NCBI GenBank assembly: GCA_000526435.1
Contig: JAGB01000003.1
Coordinates: 124,001 to 188,000, forward strand
DNA from: Caldicoprobacter oshimai DSM 21659
GTDB taxonomy: Bacteria; Bacillota; Clostridia; Caldicoprobacterales; Caldicoprobacteraceae
Reading direction: 5' to 3'
DNA: 64,000 nucleotides
In this document: piece by piece, positions 36,481 through 45,522 of the stretch
How the letters are laid out: every line of letters begins with the position of its first letter
Numbering within the stretch: the stretch's first letter is position 1
Translations under genes and position numbers: made by a program
Notes under the pieces: model-generated
Databases searched by the model: none
What the model was told of the DNA's origin: nothing
Seen by the model: the letters and a program-made list of their open reading frames with translations, nothing else

Positions 36481-37557
36481 TTGGGTACGGCTGCTCACAA
36501 TGTTAGAAAAGCTAGGCTCCACTGTCAGCGACAGATCATGAATTTTACCCTTCATGAGGCTGTAATAAGCCGCGCAGGCTATCATAGCGGCGTTATCGGT
36601 ACACAACACCGGTGAAGGATAATAAAGCTCAAAGCCGCATTCCTGCGCTTTCTGCTTCATACACTCCCTCAAAGAAGAATTGGCGGCCACACCACCCGCC
36701 AGGGCAATCCTGGTCACCCCTATCTTTTGAGCAGCTTTGATGGTCTTGGTCACCAAAACATCGACCACGGCCTGCTGAAAGCTGGCTGCGATATCGGCAA
36801 CATTATAGCTTTCGTTGCGCTGCTTTAGGCTGTTGAGATAGTTAAGTACCGCTGTCTTAAGCCCGCTGAAGCTAAAATCGAAATTGTCCTCCTCCATATA
36901 GGCTCGTGGAAACTGCACCGCCTCTGCATTTCCATGCTTTGCTATAGAATCAATAGCCGGCCCGCCAGGATAATTCAATCCCAAAGCCCTGGCCACCTTA
37001 TCGTAGGCCTCCCCTGCTGCATCATCACGTGTTTGCCCTATAAGGCTGTACTCCCCGTAGTCCTTAACCCACACCAGGTGCGTATGCCCCCCCGACACCA
37101 CCAGGCAAAGGAAAGGCGGCTCAAGTTCGGGATGCGCAATATAATTTGCACTTATGTGCCCCTCGATGTGGTCCACACCCACAAGGGGCAGGCGAAGGGC
37201 ATAGGCCAGCGCTTTGGCAATGGACATCCCCACCAGCAAAGCTCCCACCAGTCCTGGCCCGAATGTGACGGCAATGCAATCCAGCTGCTCAAACCCCATC
37301 CCCGCTTCCTCCAGCGCTTCGTCGATTATGGGGCTTATCATCTCGACGTGTTTCCGCGACGCTATCTCGGGCACCACGCCACCGTATCGCCTGTGAAGCT
37401 CGATCTGGGATGAAATCATATTGCTCAGCACGGTACGGCCGTTTTTTACAACCGCTGCCGAGGTCTCATCGCAGGAAGTCTCTATGGCTAGAATGATAAT
37501 CTCATCTTTATGTCTTAATACTTCAACCCTTTTTCTCATATCATCAAAATACGCCAT
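36472..37557 (-). CDS. tsaD: tRNA t6A37 threonylcarbamoyltransferase subunit TsaD
   Basis: A 361-residue Kae1/YgjD ATPase-fold protein that transfers threonylcarbamoyl to tRNA adenosine 37. Seen: [11 protein letters not shown]-terminus, HVEMISPII and HIEGH (metal-ligand histidines), [11 protein letters not shown] and [13 protein letters not shown] good AAGGAGG precedes ATG 37557; about 17 residues before the conserved core are extra. It works with TsaB and TsaE encoded 1.6-2.8 kb away. Its stop codon lies in a DnaA box. Confidence 0.95.
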   Translation of the reverse strand: MAYFDDMRKRVEVLRHKDEIIILAIETSCDETSAAVVKNGRTVLSNMISSQIELHRRYGGVVPEIASRKHVEMISPIIDEALEEAGMGFEQLDCIAVTFGPGLVGALLVGMSIAKALAYALRLPLVGVDHIEGHISANYIAHPELEPPFLCLVVSGGHTHLVWVKDYGEYSLIGQTRDDAAGEAYDKVARALGLNYPGGPAIDSIAKHGNAEAVQFPRAYMEEDNFDFSFSGLKTAVLNYLNSLKQRNESYNVADIAASFQQAVVDVLVTKTIKAAQKIGVTRIALAGGVAANSSLRECMKQKAQECGFELYYPSPVLCTDNAAMIACAAYYSLMKGKIHDLSLTVEPSFSNIVSSRTQCG

Positions 37558-37668
37558 AATCGTATCCTCCTTAAAATTAAAACCTCCACTTTTTCTATTC
37601 TAAAATGTAACACTCTAACGAATCATACATAACATGATATTGAAGTTAATTAAAAGGAGTGATGATAG

Positions 37669-37851
37669 GTGGCCAATCTCTTAAGTTTCTTTGGCGGCGA
37701 TAACAGTATACTTCTACTTATTTTATTGTTATTGCTCTTTAGCGACGGAGGGAAATTCTTCCACGACGATGACTCGCTGTTTTTAATCATTATACTAATC
37801 ATTCTATTTTGCTTCTGCGGAGGCTTTAAGATTTTCAGCAATGAAGGTTGA
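37669..37851 (+). CDS. Small hydrophobic protein, two membrane segments
   Basis: A 60-residue protein with two hydrophobic helices (about 12-25 and 37-52) separated by an acidic/His turn (GGKFFHDDD). FFGGDNSILLLILLLLLF resembles the short spore-former proteins with an FFGGxNS start. AAAGGAG 9 bases before the GTG supports real coding. It lies alone on the plus strand between tsaD and the tsaEB operon. No function is known; a sporulation or membrane stress role is speculation. Confidence 0.65.
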   Translation: MANLLSFFGGDNSILLLILLLLLFSDGGKFFHDDDSLFLIIILIILFCFCGGFKIFSNEG

Positions 37852-37918
37852 TAATCCCTAGAACCGCTATAAAACAAGCCCTCCCTACAAAAAGGGATGA
37901 ATTCCCTGCTTATACGAC

Positions 37919-37951
37919 CAAGGGATAGGACATGAACTTAGCCCTATCCCT
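37919..37951. terminator. Hairpin between convergent genes
   Basis: AGGGATAGG pairs with CCTATCCCT. A moderate T-rich tail follows on the plus strand, so it may end the small hydrophobic gene and overlap the end of the convergent membrane protein gene. Confidence 0.45.
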
Positions 37952-38669
37952 GCTTCCATTTTAACCCTTCCAACCATACATAGATACCACCAAGTAAGAC
38001 ACCCACAGCCAGCATCCCTAAAATAAAATGCGTTATTATCCTGACAACAATATCATAGAAAAATTGTTCCGGCACTATCTGTATAAGAATGTCAGCCTGC
38101 GGATTAAGCTGCCAAAGGTCGTTATCAAAGAAAATATAATGAAAATAATTCCAGTAGGGCGTAAAATCTTCATTTATCAATCCCAGCAAAGCTCCACTTA
38201 CCAAAGCTAAAAACACAAGTAAAAGCAAATGGGCTTTAAACAGCCATCTTATCATATCCGCTTTGGTCAATATATAAAGTATAATCAGGAAAAAAATAAA
38301 TCCAATGATTAAAACTCTCCGCAATTGATATCCCTTCATGAACAATTCCCTGACATCGACCATATGAGCTATTTCACGCTCATTGAATACATATCTCTCC
38401 TGCCCCTTGATGACCGCCTTCACGTTCAAATCGGCCCTTTTGCCTCGTATATAATCCAAGAGCGCTTGAGTGACCTCCATGAGCTCCTGCTCGGAGATGC
38501 CGATGGCCTCAGGGCGCTTCAGCTTCTCATACTCGGCGCTGTAAAAATCGAGGTCAAAGGCAGAAAGTTCTATGCAAGTAAGCAGCATTATAAACGCCAG
38601 TAAAGCTACAGCCGCTAAAGAGACAAAAAATATCACTGTCCTTGATTTGCTCAACTCACCCATCACCAC
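37944..38669 (-). CDS. DUF1461/TIGR01906-type membrane protein
   Basis: A 241-residue integral membrane protein. It has an N-terminal TM (about 11-32), an outer domain rich in Glu and Lys (about 35-110, with ISEQELMEVTQALLDYIRG and the REIAHMVDV motif), and three TMs toward the C-terminus. The layout matches the DUF1461 family of unknown function common in clostridia. The start is ambiguous (GTG 38669, GTG 38666 or ATG 38663) because the rimI stop is adjacent. It is last in the tsaE-tsaB-rimI operon. Confidence 0.8.
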   Translation of the reverse strand: MVMGELSKSRTVIFFVSLAAVALLAFIMLLTCIELSAFDLDFYSAEYEKLKRPEAIGISEQELMEVTQALLDYIRGKRADLNVKAVIKGQERYVFNEREIAHMVDVRELFMKGYQLRRVLIIGFIFFLIILYILTKADMIRWLFKAHLLLLVFLALVSGALLGLINEDFTPYWNYFHYIFFDNDLWQLNPQADILIQIVPEQFFYDIVVRIITHFILGMLAVGVLLGGIYVWLEGLKWKQG

Positions 38670-39149
38670 CTATTCCTCCCGTCTTAAACCCAGCGTGCGG
38701 CTTATGCTAAAATTCCACATGATGATGGCATCCTCATTGTTATCGCTGTAGTATCCCTTACGCACGCCCACCTCAACAAACCCCAGCTTTTTGTATAAGT
38801 TTTGAGCAGCTATATTGGAAGCTCTGACTTCAAGCGTCATCCTGTCTATCCCCATTCGACGGGCTTCCATCATCAAGGCCTTGAGTATGGCTTCGCCTAC
38901 CCCCTTCCTTCGAAAAAGGGGATGCACAGCTATGTTGGTTATATGGGCTTCATCGACGATGAGCCACATCCCGCCATACCCGATCACAATCCCCAAATGC
39001 TCAGCCACTACATACCTGGCACATTTATTCTTTTCCACCTCAAGCACAAAGGATTGCCTTGACCAGGGAACCGAAAAGCACATCTTCTCTATATTCCATA
39101 CCGCGTCGATATCAGCAGGTGTAATTGGGCGTATGATATACTCGTCCAC
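38670..39149 (-). CDS. rimI: Ribosomal-protein alanine N-acetyltransferase
   Basis: A 159-residue GNAT acetyltransferase. The acetyl-CoA loop RRKGVGEAIL (about residues 79-88), the NLYKKLGF motif near the end and DRMTLEVRASN are standard RimI features. It acetylates the N-terminal Ala of ribosomal protein S18 in E. coli; that role here is inferred from linkage to tsaB. The ATG shares one base with the tsaB stop. Confidence 0.9.
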   Translation of the reverse strand: MDEYIIRPITPADIDAVWNIEKMCFSVPWSRQSFVLEVEKNKCARYVVAEHLGIVIGYGGMWLIVDEAHITNIAVHPLFRRKGVGEAILKALMMEARRMGIDRMTLEVRASNIAAQNLYKKLGFVEVGVRKGYYSDNNEDAIIMWNFSISRTLGLRREE

Positions 39150-39868
39150 TAACAGCCCGCCTCCCCATCCTGACGGCGGCTTTCAAACCTCTGTTCGGCC
39201 TGTGATTTGCGCAGGTAAAACGGCTGCAGTTCCCAGTAATTTTGGGTATCCCCTGCCAGTGCCCTTTCAAGAGCCAGCCACGCGATGGAAGAAGCCCTTT
39301 GCAGAGCATGGGTTGGGGGCGCAAAAACCGCCCGGCTACGCATTCTCTCCTCTATAACGCTTCTGTAAGCAAATATCCCATCGCCGCAAAAGTGGACAGG
39401 CTCATCCCACTTGTTGAGCACTTCTATCAATTTCTCAACAGACATAGCCGAATACTCTTCCAGCCTTTCAAGCGCGTTTCCGCTCCATCTATATACCGAT
39501 GTATACACCTGTGCACGCCTGGCATCCATTATGGGGCAGATGAGCCCCCGGACATAAGCCAAATTAAACGCCAACCCGTCCAGGGTTGGAACCCCTACCA
39601 CTGGCCTTTTCAACGCCTGAGCCAGCCCTTTGACGGTGGCCACGCCAATGCGCAACCCGGTAAACGAACCGGGACCATGCGCCACGGCAAAAACGTCTAT
39701 GTCTTTAAGCGCCAGCGAAGCGTCCTCTAAAACCAGTTCCACTACCGGCATCAATTTCATGGAATGGTTTCTCTCCTGATTCAATATGTATTCTGCCAGC
39801 AGCCTCTGCTCGTCCACCACAGCCACCGAAATCACAGCAGAAGAAGTCTCCACCGCAAGCACCTTCAT
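39149..39868 (-). CDS. tsaB: tRNA t6A37 biosynthesis protein TsaB
   Basis: A 239-residue ASKHA-fold partner of TsaD. ETSSAVISVAV at the start, HGPGSFTGLRIG (about 64-75) and the ICPIMDARRAQVYTSVY segment are diagnostic. It overlaps the tsaE stop by 4 bases (ATGA type), so the two are translationally coupled. Confidence 0.94.
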   Translation of the reverse strand: MKVLAVETSSAVISVAVVDEQRLLAEYILNQERNHSMKLMPVVELVLEDASLALKDIDVFAVAHGPGSFTGLRIGVATVKGLAQALKRPVVGVPTLDGLAFNLAYVRGLICPIMDARRAQVYTSVYRWSGNALERLEEYSAMSVEKLIEVLNKWDEPVHFCGDGIFAYRSVIEERMRSRAVFAPPTHALQRASSIAWLALERALAGDTQNYWELQPFYLRKSQAEQRFESRRQDGEAGC

Positions 39869-40326
39869 ATATTTTTCAGCTCCTCTTCAAACCTCGAGTA
39901 TCGGCCTCCCACCGCATCCACCGTGATCCTTCTTTTTTGGCCATCTCCGACAACTTCTATCTTTACACTCACGTGTTCCTCGGGGCAAAGGTATTCCAAA
40001 CGTTCGGGCCACTCCACTATGGACACGCCATCGCCGTAGAAAAACTCCTCATACCCCAGGTCCAGCACCTCATCGGGCCCTTTCAACCGGTACAGGTCAA
40101 AGTGATAAACCGGTACCCTGCCTTCATACCTGTGCATCAATGTATAAGTAGGGCTTGTAACTACGTCCTTGGCGTCCAATCCCAGAGCAATACCCCTAGT
40201 CAACACCGTTTTGCCTGCACCCAAGTTGCCATACAAAAGCACAATATCCCCTGCTTCAAGCAGCTTGCCCATCTTTATGCCCAGTTCCATCGTTTCCTGC
40301 TCTGAATGCGTTATAAACACTGCCAT
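39865..40326 (-). CDS. tsaE: tRNA t6A37 biosynthesis ATPase TsaE
   Basis: A 153-residue P-loop ATPase. Walker A is GNLGAGKTVLTRG (about 34-46), with TSPTYTLMHRY and VSIVEWPERL as family markers. It is the first gene of the tsaE-tsaB-rimI-DUF1461 operon. It helps TsaB/TsaD complete the t6A cycle. Confidence 0.95.
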   Translation of the reverse strand: MAVFITHSEQETMELGIKMGKLLEAGDIVLLYGNLGAGKTVLTRGIALGLDAKDVVTSPTYTLMHRYEGRVPVYHFDLYRLKGPDEVLDLGYEEFFYGDGVSIVEWPERLEYLCPEEHVSVKIEVVGDGQKRRITVDAVGGRYSRFEEELKNI

Positions 40327-40465
40327 AAGACACCATTCCCTGCAAAAATATTATCATGTCTTTATATTATAACCTCAAAAGGGTTATATAACAAGAACAG
40401 GGCAAAACAAAAAAATTATCCCTCGCTTATAATGCCGAGGGATAATTGCAACGGGGGATTTAAAT

Positions 40466-41080
40466 CTACATGTGAAGAATAGGCGACACCTTTTTGTATA
40501 TGAGGAGGGTAATTATGGATACTACTACCGCCTTTAGTATATTAAAAGGTATAACAGCATACACTATATACGTTTTTAAGTCAACTATTGCCTTATTCGC
40601 CTGGGACATCATGTTCAATATGGCATCCATGGAATACACCTTTGCATAAAGGGGGATTAAGACGTAATAGTTAGCCAGTGAAGCCAGCAGGGTCATGGTC
40701 ACGGTGCCCACTGCCATCCCTATGACCGCTCCCTTTTTGGTCTTATTCACCGAATACACTACAGCGGCAGGAACCACAAACCCAATCCCCACGATGAAGT
40801 TTGCTAGGTTGCCAACCCCGCCGGTCTCGCTCTTAAAAAAGAAGTGAAGCAGGTTTTTGATAAACTCGATTATAATTCCTGTCACAGGCCCCATGGCGAA
40901 CCCACCTATGAGGGCAGGCAGATCGCTCAAATCGAACTTAAGAAACGATGGAAAAAGCGGCAGCGGAAACTCGGCAAACACCATAAGCAGAAAGGCAATG
41001 GCTGAAAGCAATGAGATTTTGGTAATGTCCCTAACTTTAAAGTTTAACTTTGCACTGCTGTTACATTTTGTCTTGATCAT
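40466..41080 (-). CDS. ribU: Riboflavin ECF transporter S component
   Basis: A 204-residue membrane protein with about five to six TMs. LKFDLSDLPALIGGFAMGP and IKNLLHFFFKSETGGVGNLA are the S-component signatures of RibU. The FMN riboswitch upstream confirms riboflavin or FMN as substrate. ATG 41080 has GGAGGAG about 8 bases upstream; a longer frame reading into the riboswitch is not coding. The general ECF ATPases would be encoded elsewhere. Confidence 0.93.
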   Translation of the reverse strand: MIKTKCNSSAKLNFKVRDITKISLLSAIAFLLMVFAEFPLPLFPSFLKFDLSDLPALIGGFAMGPVTGIIIEFIKNLLHFFFKSETGGVGNLANFIVGIGFVVPAAVVYSVNKTKKGAVIGMAVGTVTMTLLASLANYYVLIPLYAKVYSMDAILNMMSQANKAIVDLKTYIVYAVIPFNILKAVVVSIITLLIYKKVSPILHM

Positions 41081-41121
41081 AGGCCATTCTCCTCCTCTAT
41101 TGGAATTTATAAACTCAATTA

Positions 41122-41154
41122 AAAAAGCTCCCGAACTATCATCGGGAGCTTTTT
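41122..41154 (-). terminator. FMN riboswitch expression-platform terminator
   Basis: A perfect 13-bp hairpin AAAAAGCTCCCGA/TCGGGAGCTTTTT (41122-41134, 41142-41154) on the minus strand lies between the aptamer and ribU. FMN binding should favour this terminator. Confidence 0.9.
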
Positions 41155-41174
41155 GCATACGCAGGAACAATAAT

Positions 41175-41294
41175 ACTATCTTCTCCCATCCAGACTGTAA
41201 CTGTCGGCTCCGGAGTTTCACCGGATCAATCCCTCACTGAGGGACTCGCGGGCTTTACCGCCGGTCGGGAATTTCACCCTGCCCCGAAGATAGT
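41175..41294 (-). promoter_or_regulatory. FMN riboswitch (RFN element)
   Basis: Closing stem GAAGATAGT/ACTATCTTC frames the conserved RFN blocks, including GGGGCAGGGTGAAATTCCCG, GACCGGCGGTAAAGCC, TTGATCCGGTGAAACTCCGG and GACAGTTACAGTCTGGATGG. It lies directly upstream of ribU on the same strand. It should turn ribU off when FMN is plentiful. Confidence 0.96.
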
Positions 41295-41465
41295 CGACCA
41301 TTAACTTCATATTCAATTTGTAATAATTATAGTTGATAACCGAAAATTTAGCAAGTACTTTTTGAAGTCAGAGGTTTTTCTAAATTGCATCATAGTAAAC
41401 TTCATGTTTTCCAGTTCTACAAAATCTGCTTGCAGGCTGGGTGCTTCTGCGTGTGTCATACCCGC

Positions 41466-42389
41466 TTATTGTAGCAGCAGCATGATCAAGGGGATTGTAA
41501 CGACAGAAAGCATGGTCGATATCCCAACAAACCTTGACGCCAATTCTGCATCCCCGCCATATTTTTCAGCAAATATTACAGTATTAACTGCGGCAGGCAT
41601 GGCTGTCAATATTACGCACGTACGCAGTATATCATCGGGAAGCGCAAAAAACCTCAATACTGCCAGAACCAGCACAGGGAGAAAAATCAAACGTACAACG
41701 CTGCCATAATAAACCGGGAAACCCAGAAACATTTTCTTAATTGGCATATTTGCAAGCAAAGCACCCACTATCAGCATCGATAAAGGCGAAGTCATAGAAC
41801 CTACCATGGATGCTGCATTATACAAAGGTGCCGGAAGCCTCAACTGCAGAAGAAATAAAATCATTCCTACAGCAACCGAAATAATAACAGGATGAATCAG
41901 TATTTTTTTAAGCGTATCCTTATTGTTTTTACCGGTAAAAACCATAACACCGTATGACAGGGTTAGAATGTTAAAAGGTATAACATATATGGAACCGTAA
42001 AAAACACCAATGCTTCCGAAGATGCTTTCCAGCACGGGGAATCCCATGAAGCCACAATTAGAAAATACCGTCACATATTTGAGCACGCTTTTAATCTTGT
42101 AGGGATACCTGAAATATAAAAGCCAGCCTACCATCATGGAAAACATATGGATGCCCGATGACAGTAAAAAGATCAACCCCACATTACGAAGCATTTCTTT
42201 TGACAAATCAAAATTAAAAGAGGTTATGATTAAAAGTGGCTGAGTAACCTGTAATATGAGTTCGGATAACTTCTTGGTCATATCTCCTGATATAATATTT
42301 CTTTTCCTGGCAAAAAACCCGAAAACTATAATCAAAAACAATACAGCTATCTGAGATATAATAACATTGGTCTCCATAAATTTACCCAT
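41466..42389 (-). CDS. Auxin efflux carrier (AEC)-family transporter
   Basis: A 307-residue, ten-TM permease of the AEC/BART type. The SELILQVTQPLLIITSFNFD region after TM1 and the paired FSNCGFMGFPVLESIFG helix are typical. Substrates in bacteria include organic acids such as malate; none can be named here. AAAGGA precedes the ATG at 42389. It is a single gene. Confidence 0.85.
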   Translation of the reverse strand: MGKFMETNVIISQIAVLFLIIVFGFFARKRNIISGDMTKKLSELILQVTQPLLIITSFNFDLSKEMLRNVGLIFLLSSGIHMFSMMVGWLLYFRYPYKIKSVLKYVTVFSNCGFMGFPVLESIFGSIGVFYGSIYVIPFNILTLSYGVMVFTGKNNKDTLKKILIHPVIISVAVGMILFLLQLRLPAPLYNAASMVGSMTSPLSMLIVGALLANMPIKKMFLGFPVYYGSVVRLIFLPVLVLAVLRFFALPDDILRTCVILTAMPAAVNTVIFAEKYGGDAELASRFVGISTMLSVVTIPLIMLLLQ

Positions 42390-42487
42390 TTGCTTACAAT
42401 CCTTTGCTCATTCACTACTTTATATAGTACAGCACATACAGAACGTCCATCTCGGACATATTGCTAAATGCAGGTTTGTATCGATCA

Positions 42488-43492
42488 TTATAGATGCTCA
42501 ATCTCCGAAAATTCCACCATTCTCTCCTCTCTGTAGGATATATATGCCGCTTCCATAAGTTCAGTCAGTTGTACCCCATCCTCAACCCCAAAGTGAATTT
42601 CTGAGCCCCTTAAAATGCCATTTACCCATTGTTGTATAGGGCTGGGTAACGGCTCGGGAAGTTGGGATGGCATCATCCATCCAGAGATTTTGGTTGCAAG
42701 CTCGTCAGATATAAGCTTTACCCTGTTTTCTGACCCTCCCACAAAAAGGCTTCCTTTTGTGCCGTAAAGCTCCAACGAAAAAGGACTGCTCTTGGATACA
42801 AAACTCGTCTCAACAACGGCTATTGCACCATTTTCAAATTCTATAACGCACACCGCGTTGTCCTCTACCGGCCTATTGGTAAAGCTGTTAAACATAGACG
42901 TTATGCGTAAGGGTTTCCCTAATATCCATCTGCAAAGGTACATGGGATGAGCTCCCAAATCGATCATCGCCCCTCCGCCACATTGCACGGGGTCATAGAA
43001 ATACTGCGGCAACCAATTGCTAGAAGCGCCATCATGGGCATTGCGTACTCTCATCAGCGTAATATCACCCAGCAGCTTCTCATCCACCACTTTTTTTGCA
43101 AAAAGGTTGGCAGGCCTTGTCCTGTGAGGAAATGAGATACAAAATTTGACCCCCGCATCCTTCACGGCCTTTGCAATTCTTTCTGCTTCTTTTGTCGTAA
43201 TAGCCATAACTTTTTCGGTAAAGATGTGTTTTCCTGCTTTGGCAGCTGCAATCATAATTTCCGGATGCATGTTTGTGGGGGCGTTTACACATACCGCATC
43301 CACATCTTCCCTAGCAAGAAGGGTATCAAGATCAGCTACAAACTCTGCTCCTAGCTCTTCTGCCCATTGTTTCCCCCTGGTTTGGTCTTCATCCCACACC
43401 GCAGTGATAACCACATCGGGCAAGGACCTTAATTCGTTGGCATACCCAGTTGCGTGTACATGCCAACGGCTGAGCATCGCCACCCTCAACAT
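42488..43492 (-). CDS. Gfo/Idh/MocA-family oxidoreductase
   Basis: A 334-residue NAD(P)-dependent sugar dehydrogenase type. A Rossmann N-terminus (MLRVAMLSRWHVHATGYANE) lacks the usual GxGxxG glycines. The family's EKP motif is EKVMA here (about residues 93-97), keeping the Lys but not the Pro. The DLGAHPMYLCRWILG segment supplies the catalytic Asp/His region. The relaxed motifs suggest an atypical substrate or cofactor site. It stands between an AEC transporter and an amidohydrolase on the same strand, perhaps loosely co-regulated. Confidence 0.85.
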   Translation of the reverse strand: MLRVAMLSRWHVHATGYANELRSLPDVVITAVWDEDQTRGKQWAEELGAEFVADLDTLLAREDVDAVCVNAPTNMHPEIMIAAAKAGKHIFTEKVMAITTKEAERIAKAVKDAGVKFCISFPHRTRPANLFAKKVVDEKLLGDITLMRVRNAHDGASSNWLPQYFYDPVQCGGGAMIDLGAHPMYLCRWILGKPLRITSMFNSFTNRPVEDNAVCVIEFENGAIAVVETSFVSKSSPFSLELYGTKGSLFVGGSENRVKLISDELATKISGWMMPSQLPEPLPSPIQQWVNGILRGSEIHFGVEDGVQLTELMEAAYISYREERMVEFSEIEHL

Positions 43493-43573
43493 ATTTTATA
43501 CCCCCAATACAATCAATTGTTTAATATTGGTATAATGGCCTTATGCACAACAGCCTCATTATGCTCTTGGGGC

Positions 43574-44737
43574 TTATTCCCTCTTAAACACCAGATTGCC
43601 ATCGATGAATACCCACTGCGTCTTGGAGCGCACATCCAGCGGATGGCCATCGAAGATTACCACATCGGCATCCTTGCCTTCCTCCAGGCTTCCTACCCTG
43701 TCATCCAGGCCAGTTATCTGAGCGGGGTATATAGTTATGGCCTTTAAAGCTTCCATCTCATCCATCCCTTCCCGCACTGCTATGGAAGCGCAAACCGGTA
43801 GATACTGAATAGGGATTACCGGATGGTCGGTCATAATGGCCACCTTAAGCCCTGCTTTAGATAGAATAGCAGGCGCTTTAAATGTGAGGTTCTTAAGCTC
43901 CACCTTGCTTCGGTCAGCAAGCAATGGCCCCACAATCACCTTGGCTTTCTCTTCCAGCAAGAAGTCAACTATTCTGTGGCCTTCGGTACAATGGTCCAGC
44001 GTAAAATCTACATTGAACTCTTTTGCAATCCTTATAGCAGTAAATATATCATCGGCTCGATGAGCGTGGATCTTAAGCGGTATTTCACGATTTAAAACCT
44101 TGACCAGTATCTCCATCTTCAGGTCTCTATCTGGCATTTTATCAGGGTTCTTTTGCCCCAGCTCCAGCTTGCGCTTGTACTCCTGCGCTTGAATGAAAGC
44201 CTGCCTCAATATGGCAGCGGTGGCCATCCTGGTAGAAGGCGCCTTATGCTGCCCGCCGTATACCCGTTTGGGATTCTCACCAAAGGCCACCTTTAGCGCC
44301 AATGGTGCCTTGATCACCATATCATCCACCCTGCGCCCGTAGGTTTTAAGGGCTGCAAACTGCCCGCCTATGACGTTGGCGCTTCCCGGGCCGGTAACCA
44401 CAGTAGTAATCCCATGCTCTCTGGCCTCACGAAAACTGTTATCTTCCGGATTTATGCCATCGATAGCTCTAAGATGTGGGGTGACCGGATCTGTCATCTC
44501 GTTTCCGTCTGCACCTTCAGACCCTATTCCATCCTCCCACATTCCTATATGGCAATGGGCATCCACTATTCCCGGCATAACCCACATTCCCTGTGCATCA
44601 ATTACCTCGAAATTTTCGGGAGGATCTATGTGTTCGGCTATCTTCTTGATCTTGCTCCCCTCAATCAATATATCTCCCTTATCATAGTTTTTATCGGCCA
44701 TGGTAAGTATCCTGCCATTTTTGATGAGCACGTTCAT
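43574..44737 (-). CDS. Imidazolonepropionase-like amidohydrolase
   Basis: A 387-residue metal-dependent hydrolase. The N-terminal beta-sandwich ends at the metal motif DAHCHIG (about residues 60-66). LKIHAHRADD and FTLDHCTEGHR supply further ligands, and the catalytic Asp is in IMTDHPVIP. The C-terminal GSLEEGKDADVVIFDGHPLD is the family signature. It may act on a cyclic amide or a dipeptide; the substrate is unknown. Confidence 0.87.
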   Translation of the reverse strand: MNVLIKNGRILTMADKNYDKGDILIEGSKIKKIAEHIDPPENFEVIDAQGMWVMPGIVDAHCHIGMWEDGIGSEGADGNEMTDPVTPHLRAIDGINPEDNSFREAREHGITTVVTGPGSANVIGGQFAALKTYGRRVDDMVIKAPLALKVAFGENPKRVYGGQHKAPSTRMATAAILRQAFIQAQEYKRKLELGQKNPDKMPDRDLKMEILVKVLNREIPLKIHAHRADDIFTAIRIAKEFNVDFTLDHCTEGHRIVDFLLEEKAKVIVGPLLADRSKVELKNLTFKAPAILSKAGLKVAIMTDHPVIPIQYLPVCASIAVREGMDEMEALKAITIYPAQITGLDDRVGSLEEGKDADVVIFDGHPLDVRSKTQWVFIDGNLVFKRE

Positions 44738-44776
44738 TTTATCTCCTCCCCCAATTTATATGTCACATGGACGAAT

Positions 44777-45511
44777 CTATATAAGCCCGTGATCAGCAAA
44801 GCTAAAGTACTTGCCATCGGCCACAATGATGTGGTCCAATACCTTTATAGATATGGTCTCAAGGGCAGCAACTATCTTTCGCGTCACGTTTAAGTCAGCC
44901 TGGGAAGGCTCCAGCGATCCACCGGGATGATTGTGAGCCAAGATGACGCTGTGCGCCTGATGCCGTAGTGCAGCCTCTACAATCAATCTGGGATATACCG
45001 GCGCTTGGTCAATGGTACCTTCGTGAACCAGGCAAGGGTGATTGACCCTGTTTTGGGCATCCAGGCACACCACATAGAAGGCCTCATACAGCCTGCCAGA
45101 AAACAGCGCGACCAAATACTCTCCCGCCTTGGCCGTGCTATTTAGCTGAGGTTTTTTGCCCCATTTATCTTTGAAATAAATCCTGGCCAGGGACGGTATA
45201 AGGGTCAACAGCACAGCGGAATTCTTGCCAATACCAGGCACAGACATCAAATCAGCCGGATCGGCTTCAAACACTGCCGACAGAGAACCATATCTCTTCA
45301 GCAAAGCATGGGCCAGTTCGTTGGTATCCTTTCTGGGCACCGAATAAAACAACAAGAGCTCTAAAATCTGATGAGGCTCAAAGCTGTCAAGCCCTTCCCT
45401 CAAAAATCTGTTTCTAACCCTCTCCCTGTGTCCCTCATGCACCGGTACCACCCGTCCAAAAAGTAATCGTGTAAAACGCCCGTCAACAGCCCCCTGCGGG
45501 CAAAAACTCAA
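44777..45511 (-). CDS. radC: RadC/JAB-domain protein
   Basis: A 244-residue protein. An N-terminal helix-hairpin-helix region (SVPGIGKNSAVLLTLIP, about 90-106) precedes an MPN/JAB domain with the metal motif HNHPGGSLEPSQAD (about 194-207) and an upstream Glu in VHEGTID. The DNA-repair role proposed for RadC is doubtful. The only start with full length is TTG 45511, with no clear ribosome site. It sits 11 bases after speE and is probably coupled to it. Confidence 0.88.
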   Translation of the reverse strand: MSFCPQGAVDGRFTRLLFGRVVPVHEGHRERVRNRFLREGLDSFEPHQILELLLFYSVPRKDTNELAHALLKRYGSLSAVFEADPADLMSVPGIGKNSAVLLTLIPSLARIYFKDKWGKKPQLNSTAKAGEYLVALFSGRLYEAFYVVCLDAQNRVNHPCLVHEGTIDQAPVYPRLIVEAALRHQAHSVILAHNHPGGSLEPSQADLNVTRKIVAALETISIKVLDHIIVADGKYFSFADHGLI

Positions 45512-45522
45512 GCAGCGCCAAT

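Noticed and set aside
40466..41221. Longer ribU frame starting at 41221
   Set aside because: Its first 47 codons lie in the FMN riboswitch and terminator; the ATG at 41080 has the ribosome site.
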